In this document: piece by piece, positions 1 through 5,507 of the stretch
Position numbering within the stretch: the first letter of the stretch is position 1
How the letters are laid out: every line of letters starts with the position of its first letter
NCBI GenBank assembly: GCA_031266315.1
Contig: JAISBG010000434.1
Location: 1 to 10,122 of the forward strand
Source: Planctomycetaceae bacterium
Lineage (GTDB): Bacteria; Planctomycetota; Planctomycetia; Pirellulales; Thermoguttaceae
Reading direction: 5' to 3'
DNA length: 10,122 bases
Position numbers and translations under genes: made by a program
Notes under the pieces: model-generated
Database searches by the model: none
What the model was told of the DNA's origin: nothing
Seen by the model: only the letters and a program-made list of their open reading frames with translations

Positions 1-95
1 AATTTTTTCATAGTAAAATAGTTGGTTAATGGTTAATAATTCGTAACGTTTCACGAAACATCAAAGCAAATATTGAGTAAAATGTGTATTTTATT
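1..95. other. AT-rich intergenic DNA at the left edge
   Basis: I see no gene here. The stretch is AT-rich and contains only a short perfect hairpin, GTTTC-AC-GAAAC at 49-60. Short open frames through this region cross the palindromic element that follows and show no family signature or ribosome binding site, so they are not called. Confidence 0.4.
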
Positions 96-301
96 AAGTC
101 CGTAGGACTTGTACATGGATAACCCCGTGCAAACGAAGTGCAGCACGGGGTTATGCCGCTACTTCTTACCGAACTGCGTCGCAGTTCAATGTAATAAATG
201 TTTTCTGTTGAACTGCTACGCAGTTCGGTGTGTTGTTGTGGTGTTTCCCCGTGCTGCACTTCGTTTGCACGGGGTTATCCATATTAAAGTCCTACGGACT
301 T
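96..301. repeat. Nested palindromic element 1 (206 bp)
   Basis: This is a large inverted repeat built from three smaller palindromes on each side of a central spacer. The outer arms are 96-150 and 247-301 (55 nt, about 3 mismatches). The inner arms are 169-189 and 208-228 (21 nt, 1 mismatch). Each module is also a hairpin by itself: AAGTCC-GTA-GGACTT, then CCCCGTGC...GCACGGGG, then GAACTGCG-T-CGCAGTTC. As single-stranded DNA or RNA it could fold either into one long stem or into a row of small hairpins. It begins about 55 bp past the stop of the DUF1559 gene, so it could also stop transcription there. It encodes no protein I recognise. A second element with the same plan lies at 3585-3787. 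Confidence 0.85.
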
Positions 302-356
302 AGGAATCGTAAGTAATGACATTACCTTGACTTTGATTTGTCATGAACAGTTACAA

Positions 357-1566
357 TTATTCGTTTAAGTTTCGCACATTTTCTCCGTTAGCAATGGTCG
401 CGTATTCACACCAGATTGTAGGATTGCAATGTTCCGCAACGAACAGAACAGAACCATCAATTAATGCGGCGTTAATTCCATTCGCGTGGTATGACCCGAA
501 TGACCGTCCACAAGCCCAACTTCCAGTTGTTGCCGGATCCATACTTCCGGCAGCGGCTGCCGCAAGCATTGTTTTACAGAGTTCGTGTTCAACGGCTTTG
601 AAATTCGCTACATATTGATTTGCTGTCGAAATCATATAATGAGGTATGGGAGCAGACCAAGCGGTAAGTCCTACTTCATAATCACGGGCTTGATGCCTTT
701 CAGAAATCATTGTCGAGTTACTTGTTCCGTCTTCAATCGAAGAAAATGTTTCAAAAAACAATTGCTTACTTCCGCCATTGGTACAAAGTCCAACCATGTG
801 GAAAATACCACGATAGTTTGGGAGAGTTGCGTGTCCGCCGGTTTCCCACCACCAATTCGCCCAACTTCCTGTACGCCCGCCAATTCCCCGATAAGATGCC
901 CGATAGAACGGATAAGTTGTGTAAGTACTATTCGTCATTTGTTTTCCGGCATCCACATCACTGGGACATATAAATGTATCAACTTTAGATTGACCAACAA
1001 TGTAATTTTTACCTTGATTGCCAATCGCCATATTAACCGTATTATCGAACATCCAAACACGCGGACAATAATTCGCCCATAAAGATTGTTGTTCAATAAA
1101 GGGAAGAAGTGCCACCGTCCAAGGAGTTCGAAAACGTGTACTATCGGCTGCTCCAGGTTGGGTGGTATTGTTGTCGGCAACACATCCGCCGGGGAAATGT
1201 TGGTGAACATCGTGGTAATTGTGGGCTCCTACCGCAAGTTGTTTCAGTTTATTGGTACAACTCATTCGTCTTGCCGCCTCGCGTGCCGCCTGAACTGCCG
1301 GTAACAAAAGAGCGATTAACACCCCGATAATCGCAATTACCACAAGGAGTTCGACCAATGTAAAGCCGAATGGTGAAGAACGAATTAAAGAAAAAATATT
1401 TGAAGAGTTGTGTTCGTCAAGAGAGAACTCTTCGTTTAATTTTTCCTTTTCACTCCATCCGGCCCCCCCCCCCCTCGTTTCCCCATTTTAACATTTGACT
1501 TTTCACAGAACTTTTTACCGGATTGTTCGGTGAATTTTCCAAAGCGGTTTCTACTAGGTTTTTCAT
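357..1566 (-). CDS. DUF1559 (SBP_bac_10) prepilin-type protein, interrupted by a frame-shifting poly-G tract
   Basis: This is a planctomycete-type pseudopilin-like protein of unknown exact role, expected to be processed by prepilin peptidase and exposed on the cell surface. The uninterrupted domain frame covers 357-1358 (333 codons). It shows the prepilin segment [16 protein letters not shown] with its hydrophobic helix, then [12 protein letters not shown], and near the C-terminus H-X9-DG ([12 protein letters not shown]), the DUF1559 signature. That frame has no ATG or GTG between the G tract and the pilin motif. Its only start, a TTG at 1358, would remove the Gly-Phe processing site. Upstream, an ATG at 1566 with AAGGAA 7 nt before it opens a frame ([15 protein letters not shown]...) that runs into 12 G at 1463-1474 and, with 12, stops at 1450 after 38 residues. 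With 11 or 14 G the frames join into one 402-residue protein with its cleavage site after Gly67. The state here is either phase-off or a sequencing miscount. The domain call is firm; the start is an inference. Confidence 0.85.
1463..1474 (-). repeat. 12-bp homopolymeric G tract inside the DUF1559 gene
   Basis: Twelve consecutive C on the plus strand read as G12 on the coding strand, in codons 31-35 of the frame that starts at 1566. Runs of this length slip readily during replication. Only a length of 3k+2 (11 or 14) joins the start codon to the pilin domain; 12 leads to TGA at 1452-1450, and 13 to TAA shortly after the tract. This is the usual layout of a translational phase switch. Confidence 0.8.
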
Positions 1567-1573
1567 CGTTATG

Positions 1574-1579
1574 TTCCTT
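1574..1579 (-). promoter_or_regulatory. Shine-Dalgarno AAGGAA of the DUF1559 gene
   Basis: AAGGAA lies 7 nt before the ATG at 1566-1564. It is the only good ribosome binding site upstream of the pilin domain, and it decides the start: translation should begin before the G tract rather than at the TTG at 1358. Confidence 0.7.
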
Positions 1580-1613
1580 ATTTTACAAGGTTTTAGAACT
1601 CATCGCAAAACGT

Positions 1614-1635
1614 TTGCCGCAAAACAACACGGCAA
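1614..1635 (-). other. Small hairpin in the probable 5' leader of the DUF1559 gene
   Basis: TTGCCG (1614-1619) and CGGCAA (1630-1635) form a 6-bp stem with a 10-nt loop, between the candidate promoter and the Shine-Dalgarno. It may only be a chance stem in the roughly 95-nt leader. Confidence 0.3.
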
Positions 1636-1665
1636 AAAAGCGTAATGCAGGTTCAACAATTTCAG

Positions 1666-1694
1666 AGTTTATACAAAGTAAAACCAGAAGTCAA
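1666..1694 (-). promoter_or_regulatory. Candidate sigma-70 promoter of the DUF1559 gene
   Basis: On the minus strand TTGACT (1694-1689) is followed after 15 nt by TATAAA (1673-1668), or after 17 nt by TAAACT (1671-1666). Transcription would start near 1660 and leave a leader of about 95 nt. The match to the -35 consensus is good; use of this consensus in the organism is assumed. Confidence 0.45.
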
Positions 1695-1755
1695 GAGAAA
1701 TCTTTCTTTTTGAGAAAATTTTGTTGTTTTAGAGGCATTACCAGCAGGTCAATCA

Positions 1756-1858
1756 AGGTAGGCAATCATCAGTGGGTGACCTTTCAGCGAAAGGTTGCTC
1801 ACCCATTTTCGCCGACTGTGAGACGGCAAGTAGTGTTGCCTTCTGTTTTGGAGTCAAA
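1756..1858 (-). repeat. Hairpin-rich intergenic repeat, copy 1, just after pyrG
   Basis: Read on the minus strand, this begins 10 nt after the pyrG stop. It contains GACTC, GGCAA-CACTAC-TTGCC, CACAGTCGGC, then GGGTGA...TCACCC enclosing CCTTTC-GCT-GAAAGG, and ends ATGATTGCCTACCTT. The same ordered blocks recur on the plus strand at 5285-5482, so this is a dispersed repeat and not chance. Its position directly behind a stop codon suggests it may also end or stabilise the pyrG transcript, although there is no T run. It encodes nothing recognisable. Confidence 0.7.
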
Positions 1859-1868
1859 TAACGACTCA

Positions 1869-3485
1869 TTATTTTTTGACGGCAGCGGCGAAGAGTGAGG
1901 CGAAGAGTGGGTGTGGTTTTGTTGGTTGCGACTTAAATTCCGGGTAAAACTGGACAGCCTCAAACCAGCGATGTTTCGGTAACTCAACCGCCTGAACCCA
2001 AAGACCATCAGCACTTTGTGCCGAAATTTTCATAGCAGAATGTTCCCATTGATCACGGTAACGATTATTAAATTCGTAACAATGCCGGAACCGTTCCGAA
2101 GTCAACGGACGGTTTCCATAGGCATCTGAAATTCGTGACGGCAATTGAAAAACAACAGTGTCCGCTCCGGTTTTTTGAGAACCTTCACGCAATGTAAAAG
2201 AATGTTGTCCGTCAAAACGGTGTTCGTCACGGAGACAAATCACCGGATGCAGTGTATTTTTATCGTATTCCGTCGAATTGGCACCTTTCAAATTCAAAAC
2301 GTTACGGGCAAACTCAATCACCGCACATTGCATTCCAAGACCAATACCAAGAAACGGAATATTGTTTTCTCGTACAATACGTACAGTTTCGATTTTTCCT
2401 TCGATTTCCGATTCGCCGAAACTGCCGGTTACAATTACCGCGTCCGCTTTTCGTAACTCTTGATGTGTTTCGTTTTGCAAAACACGGCGGCTCGGAATTC
2501 GTAACACTCGAATCCGCGCACGATGAGCAATTCCGGCATGATCCAACGCCTCACAAGTTGATTTATACGCATCATGCATCTCCGCATATTCGCCAACCAC
2601 CGCAACTGTTATCTCGTGAACCGGATTCCGAATCCGTTCCAATAATTCATACCAATCGTCCAGTTCCAATAATCCGGCATCGCGAATACGAAGTTTGTCC
2701 ACAATTAATTGATCCAGTTTGTGATCATTCAAACGAATCGGAACTTCATAAATCGAAAAATCCTTATCTTTTTCTTCAATCACCGCTTCCGTGTCAATGT
2801 TACAAAAAAGACCGATTTTGGCACGTTCGTCGTGTGATAACGGTACTTCGGTTCGGCAAATCAGAATGTCCGGCTGAATACCAATTTGACGAAGTTGCCC
2901 GACACTGTGTTGAGTTGGTTTGGTTTTGAGTTCTCGGGCTGCTTTTAGAAACGGAATTAACGTCAAATGAATATATAAACAGTTTTCTTTACCAACATCA
3001 AGCGGGAATTGCCGGATTGCTTCCATGTGAGGCAAACTCTCAATGTCACCGACCGTTCCGCCAATTTCAATAATCACCACGTCAATTCCATGACCGCCAA
3101 GACGTCCAATACATTGTTTGATTTCATTTGTTACATGCGGAATCACCTGAACTGTTGTCCCTTGATATTCCCCGCGCCGTTCCTTCTCAAAAACCCGCTG
3201 ATAAATCTGACCGGTTGTCCAACTGCTGTTCCAAGTCAAAGGCGTATTTGTGAAACGCTCGTAATGACCAAGATCAAGATCGGTCGTACTGCCGTCATCC
3301 AGAACATAAACCTCTCCATGTTGTGCCGGTGAAAAAAGTCCCGGATCAACATTCAAATACGGGTCTAGTTTTTGTAACCGAACCGTTAAACCGCGATGTT
3401 CCAAAAGCATCCCAATCGAAGCACTGGTTAAACCCTTGCCAAGAGAACTAACCACACCACCCGTAACAAAAATATATTTTGTCAT
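1869..3485 (-). CDS. pyrG: CTP synthase with an inactivated glutaminase domain
   Basis: This makes CTP from UTP and ATP, the last step of de novo pyrimidine nucleotide synthesis. The length, 538 residues, is normal. The N-terminal synthase domain keeps its landmarks: [13 protein letters not shown] (P-loop, residues 6-18), [10 protein letters not shown] (69-78), the [16 protein letters not shown] region, [11 protein letters not shown] and KTKPTQHS. The C-terminal class I glutamine amidotransferase domain is present, but the nucleophile motif GxCxGxQ reads GIGLGMQ (Gly382 for Cys) and the usual HPE reads YPE (Tyr514 for His, Glu516 kept). The oxyanion motif PGGFG reads TGSFG (353-357) and the lid residues after it differ. 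It should therefore not hydrolyse glutamine but could still use free ammonia. DPGTMSP in the synthase domain reads DPGLFSP. No Shine-Dalgarno is visible before the ATG. The long intact frame argues against a pseudogene; it may be a second copy. Confidence 0.95.
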   Translation of the reverse strand: MTKYIFVTGGVVSSLGKGLTSASIGMLLEHRGLTVRLQKLDPYLNVDPGLFSPAQHGEVYVLDDGSTTDLDLGHYERFTNTPLTWNSSWTTGQIYQRVFEKERRGEYQGTTVQVIPHVTNEIKQCIGRLGGHGIDVVIIEIGGTVGDIESLPHMEAIRQFPLDVGKENCLYIHLTLIPFLKAARELKTKPTQHSVGQLRQIGIQPDILICRTEVPLSHDERAKIGLFCNIDTEAVIEEKDKDFSIYEVPIRLNDHKLDQLIVDKLRIRDAGLLELDDWYELLERIRNPVHEITVAVVGEYAEMHDAYKSTCEALDHAGIAHRARIRVLRIPSRRVLQNETHQELRKADAVIVTGSFGESEIEGKIETVRIVRENNIPFLGIGLGMQCAVIEFARNVLNLKGANSTEYDKNTLHPVICLRDEHRFDGQHSFTLREGSQKTGADTVVFQLPSRISDAYGNRPLTSERFRHCYEFNNRYRDQWEHSAMKISAQSADGLWVQAVELPKHRWFEAVQFYPEFKSQPTKPHPLFASLFAAAVKK

Positions 3486-3500
3486 AATTTTTTTATTTCA

Positions 3501-3865
3501 AAATGTTTGTAATTATTCAGAGGAATTTTCGTTAAAAATTTAATAACCATTCACTGAATTGATGAGATTACTAGGAAAAACGTTAGCCCGATAGGGCTTT
3601 ATTTTGATAACCGCAGGTCTTTGACCTGCGGGAAGTCGCCACCTCCGTCTCTGCCTGAAAGGCAGAATTTTAAGGTATTATTTAAAAAATTTAAAAATCT
3701 AAAATCCTGCCTTTCAGGCAACGTTATTGGTGTTCCCGTTCCGCAGGTCGTTGACCTGCGGTTATGAAAATAAAGCCCTATCGGGCTATTCTATTTTTCG
3801 TATCAATCCGACAAATCGTTACACGAACTTTTAACGAAAATTTCTCTGAAATATTACAAATATTT
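3501..3865. mobile_element. MITE-like element with 37-bp terminal inverted repeats
   Basis: The ends 3501-3537 and 3829-3865 are inverted copies of each other (33 of 37 positions match). They enclose the nested palindrome at 3585-3787 and no open frame worth calling. This is the layout of a non-autonomous miniature element. I see no clear target-site duplication at the two edges. Twenty-two nucleotides of the left end recur exactly at 5207-5228. The left end lies only 16 bp before the pyrG start codon, so the element must carry, or has replaced, the pyrG promoter and leader. No transposase is present in the window. Confidence 0.6.
3585..3787. repeat. Nested palindromic element 2 (203 bp)
   Basis: The outer arms 3585-3631 and 3741-3787 (47 nt) match with 4 mismatches, three of them in a hairpin loop. 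The inner arms 3652-3672 and 3700-3720 (21 nt) match with 1 mismatch. The modules are AGCCC-GATA-GGGCT, CCGCAGGTC-TTT-GACCTGCGG and CTGCC-TGAAA-GGCAG. The order, the total length and the GATAACC block after the first module are the same as in the element at 96-301, whereas the stems have different sequences. Confidence 0.85.
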
Positions 3866-3936
3866 GAGGTTTGTGTCGCACGTGATTGACCATGCAGTTT
3901 TCATAATTCACGATTCATAAATCACAAACTCCAACA

Positions 3937-4362
3937 TTATTCCTCTCTGATTTTTTTTCGTTCCAATTTCTTTTGTGAATTGATTGCTTTATTTTCGAGA
4001 CGTTTTCTGATGGAACTTTTTGTTGGGCGGGTTGGAATACGGAATTTGGGTTCTTTTGCCGCTTCTCGGAGCATTTTGCAAAGTTTTTCAAGACAATCCG
4101 TTTTGTTTTTCAAGGCATCACGGGTTCGTTGGCTCGTAATAATAATTTCGCCATTGCCAGTCCAGCAACGCGGAAAAAGTTTTTGAAACCGCAACACAAC
4201 CGATTCCGGCAAACTTGTTTCAGGATTCCACCGTAAAACCGCTTTACTTGCCACTTTGTTGACATTTTGCCCGCCCGGTCCGGAACTCCGAACATAAAAA
4301 AACCGTAACACGTCCGCCGGAATTCGAATATCTTTATTGACGATAAGATATTGCTCTGACAT
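3937..4362 (-). CDS. arfB: ArfB/YaeJ-type ribosome rescue peptidyl-tRNA hydrolase
   Basis: ArfB proteins enter ribosomes stalled on mRNAs without a stop codon and release the peptide by hydrolysing peptidyl-tRNA. This one has 141 residues, close to the 140 of E. coli YaeJ. The catalytic GGQ is at 30-32 within SSGPGGQNVNKVASKAVLRW. There is no stop-codon-recognition domain of the RF1/RF2 kind. From about residue 105 a basic tail follows (RIPTRPTKSSIRKRLENK...KKLERKKIREE), the part that in this family lies in the empty mRNA channel. I chose the ATG at 4362 because AAGG sits 5 nt before it and the domain begins there; an upstream TTG at 4386 is less likely. It follows the oxidoreductase gene after 42 bp and may share its transcript. 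Confidence 0.9.
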   Translation of the reverse strand: MSEQYLIVNKDIRIPADVLRFFYVRSSGPGGQNVNKVASKAVLRWNPETSLPESVVLRFQKLFPRCWTGNGEIIITSQRTRDALKNKTDCLEKLCKMLREAAKEPKFRIPTRPTKSSIRKRLENKAINSQKKLERKKIREE

Positions 4363-4404
4363 AAAAACCTTAAAAACCTGACTCAAAATAATCGCAACAA
4401 TTTG

Positions 4405-4989
4405 TCATGAAGACGTAAACCGCCGCCGAATCGTTGTTTTAACTTCGTCGATCCAGAGACGGCGTTCGTCCGGTGTACTCAAGATTATTGATTCGAAATT
4501 GCGGTGTTCAAATGACCGGGAACCCAACACTCCGAATATAATTACTTTCCAAAAAGTTTCAACCGGATTACCGTACACATTCACCTCAATATCGCGCGGA
4601 GTGTTGGAGGTTGAAAAAACCTGAACGATTTTATCACCGATGTACGAAACCGCTCCGTTGGGCGTAAAATTATACACAGAGTTTTGCCGGAAAACGCGGT
4701 CAATCCATCCGCGTAAAATCGCCGGTGCACCGCCCCACCAATTCGGATGGACAAAAACGAGTCCTTGAGATTCACGGAGTTCGGCGAGATATTGCCGCAA
4801 AAATTCCGGCAGTTCCGATTCGTCCAATTTTTCTTCGTCAACCGGCAACACCGGATTAAATCGTTCCAAATATAAATCGTGAAACAAAACCTCATGCCCC
4901 AATTCCCGTAATGTTTGTGCGGCAGTTTCCGCAAGAATATGATTAAAACTATCCGGTTTGGGATGAGCGAGAATAAGTAAAATTTTCAT
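4405..4989 (-). CDS. NAD(P)H:quinone oxidoreductase, flavodoxin-2 fold
   Basis: This is a soluble flavoprotein of 194 residues in the NQO/KefF/MdaB group (Flavodoxin_2), which transfers two electrons from NAD(P)H to quinones or similar acceptors and may protect against redox cycling. The N-terminus MKILLILAHPKPDSFN is the first strand and the flavin-phosphate loop (about 9-16). HPNWWGGAPAILRGWIDRVF at 81-100 is the family signature next to the flavin, followed by the expected aromatic YNF. The ATG at 4989 is chosen because AGGAA lies 5 nt before it and the fold begins there; an in-frame extension to 5118 has no family similarity. arfB follows 42 bp downstream. The electron acceptor cannot be told from sequence. 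Confidence 0.88.
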   Translation of the reverse strand: MKILLILAHPKPDSFNHILAETAAQTLRELGHEVLFHDLYLERFNPVLPVDEEKLDESELPEFLRQYLAELRESQGLVFVHPNWWGGAPAILRGWIDRVFRQNSVYNFTPNGAVSYIGDKIVQVFSTSNTPRDIEVNVYGNPVETFWKVIIFGVLGSRSFEHRNFESIILSTPDERRLWIDEVKTTIRRRFTSS

Positions 4990-4994
4990 AGAAA

Positions 4995-4999
4995 TTCCT
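4995..4999 (-). promoter_or_regulatory. Shine-Dalgarno AGGAA of the quinone oxidoreductase gene
   Basis: AGGAA is 5 nt before the ATG at 4989 and supports this start over in-frame codons further upstream. Confidence 0.6.
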
Positions 5000-5060
5000 G
5001 ATAATAAAAAAAATGATAATATTTCGTTGGAAATCTCATTATTTTTGCAACAATAATTTG

Positions 5061-5074
5061 GGCGATGTTTCGCC
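5061..5074. repeat. Short perfect hairpin GGCGA-TGTT-TCGCC
   Basis: A 5-bp stem with a 4-nt loop lies about 70 bp upstream of the oxidoreductase start. The same GGCGA...TCGCC stem recurs at 6586-6601 with loop TAGGCT. It is probably a fragment of a dispersed palindromic repeat, but it is short enough that chance cannot be excluded. Confidence 0.35.
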
Positions 5075-5095
5075 AAAAGGCTTTCACCTCCATCG

Positions 5096-5257
5096 TGTCG
5101 GCGTATTCGCCAACGCAACTCTATTGAATATTAACGCAAAGATTTGTTTATTTCAAGACCTGTTTGGAAATATGGAGCGGAAAAAATGGATTTGTTGCCG
5201 GATTGGTGTAATTATTCAGAGGAATTTTTTTAAGAGTTGGCGATAGCGATAGCCGAC
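5096..5257. repeat. Two GTCGGC-TAT-CGCC repeat fragments in opposite orientation
   Basis: The plus strand at about 5096-5118 reads GTCGGCGTATTCGCCAACGC followed by AAC. The minus strand at 5257-5236 begins GTCGGCTATCGCTATCGCC and ends AAC. Both resemble GTCGGCTATCGCCGACGC in the repeat at 5414-5431. These look like degraded pieces of the same palindromic family. No gene is visible between 4990 and 5507. Confidence 0.4.
5207..5228 (+). repeat. Solo copy of the MITE terminal repeat
   Basis: These 22 nt are identical to 3508-3529 inside the left terminal inverted repeat of the element at 3501-3865. After this block the two sequences diverge. I find no convincing inverted partner before 5508, so this is either a relic or the end of a different member whose other end has decayed. 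Confidence 0.65.
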
Positions 5258-5284
5258 TTTGCTCCTGTTGACAGTTAGTAATCT

Positions 5285-5482
5285 GACTCAAAATGGAAGG
5301 CAACATATTGCCGTCGTTAATCTGATTCACTGTCGCGAAAATGGGTGGGCAATCCGCCCGCTGGGTGGTTGCGCCGGTTGAGTCTTCATTTTGCCATCAT
5401 TAATCTGATTCACAGTCGGCTATCGCCGACGCAACCTTTTAGCAAATAGCAAAAGGTTGCCCACCTTATGATTGCCTACTTT
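5285..5482 (+). repeat. Hairpin-rich intergenic repeat, copy 2, with an internal duplication
   Basis: In order, this shares with the minus-strand copy at 1858-1756: GACTC, GAAGGCAACA, TTGCCGTC, TCAC-GTCG, CGAAAATGGGTG, GCAA, and at the end AACCTTT...AAAGGT, CCCAC and ATGATTGCCTAC. It is longer because a unit is repeated: 5309-5336 and 5391-5418 match over 28 nt with 3 mismatches at an 82-nt offset, including the exact 14-mer TTAATCTGATTCAC at 5317 and 5400. Hairpins include GGCAA-CATA-TTGCC, GTCGGC-TATC-GCCGAC and CAACCTTTT...AAAAGGTTG. It ends about 25 nt from the stop of the thiF-like gene and is antisense to its neighbours. Confidence 0.7.
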
Positions 5483-5507
5483 ACAAATTCTGGAGACCTT
5501 GTTACAG

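Noticed and set aside
109..303. Cys-rich plus-strand open frame of 64 codons
   Set aside because: It is a translation of the nested palindrome; its apparent repeats (NCVAVQCNKC, NCYAVRC) come from the inverted DNA modules.
313..325. GTAATG-A-CATTAC palindrome after the DUF1559 stop as a terminator
   Set aside because: The stem is only 6 AT-rich base pairs without a following U run; too weak to call.
1530..1898. Plus-strand open frame of 122 codons between the DUF1559 gene and pyrG
   Set aside because: It crosses the candidate promoter, the leader and the dispersed repeat, and overlaps the start of the DUF1559 gene on the other strand; no recognisable protein features.
2252..2929. Long plus-strand open frame (225 codons) opposite pyrG
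   Set aside because: It lies entirely within the well-supported CTP synthase gene on the other strand, has a composition typical of an antisense shadow (rich in R, H, S, F), and no ribosome binding site or family signature.
3585..3787. Repeated short palindromes as a CRISPR array
   Set aside because: The repeats are inverted and not direct, there are no regular unique spacers, and no cas gene is present.
3866..3932. Inverted GTTTGTG / CACAAAC downstream of arfB as a terminator
   Set aside because: The 7-bp stem would close a loop of about 50 nt with no U run; not convincing.
5480..5506. Possible right terminal repeat pairing with the solo terminus at 5207
   Set aside because: Only scattered matches after reverse complementing; it cannot be told from chance.
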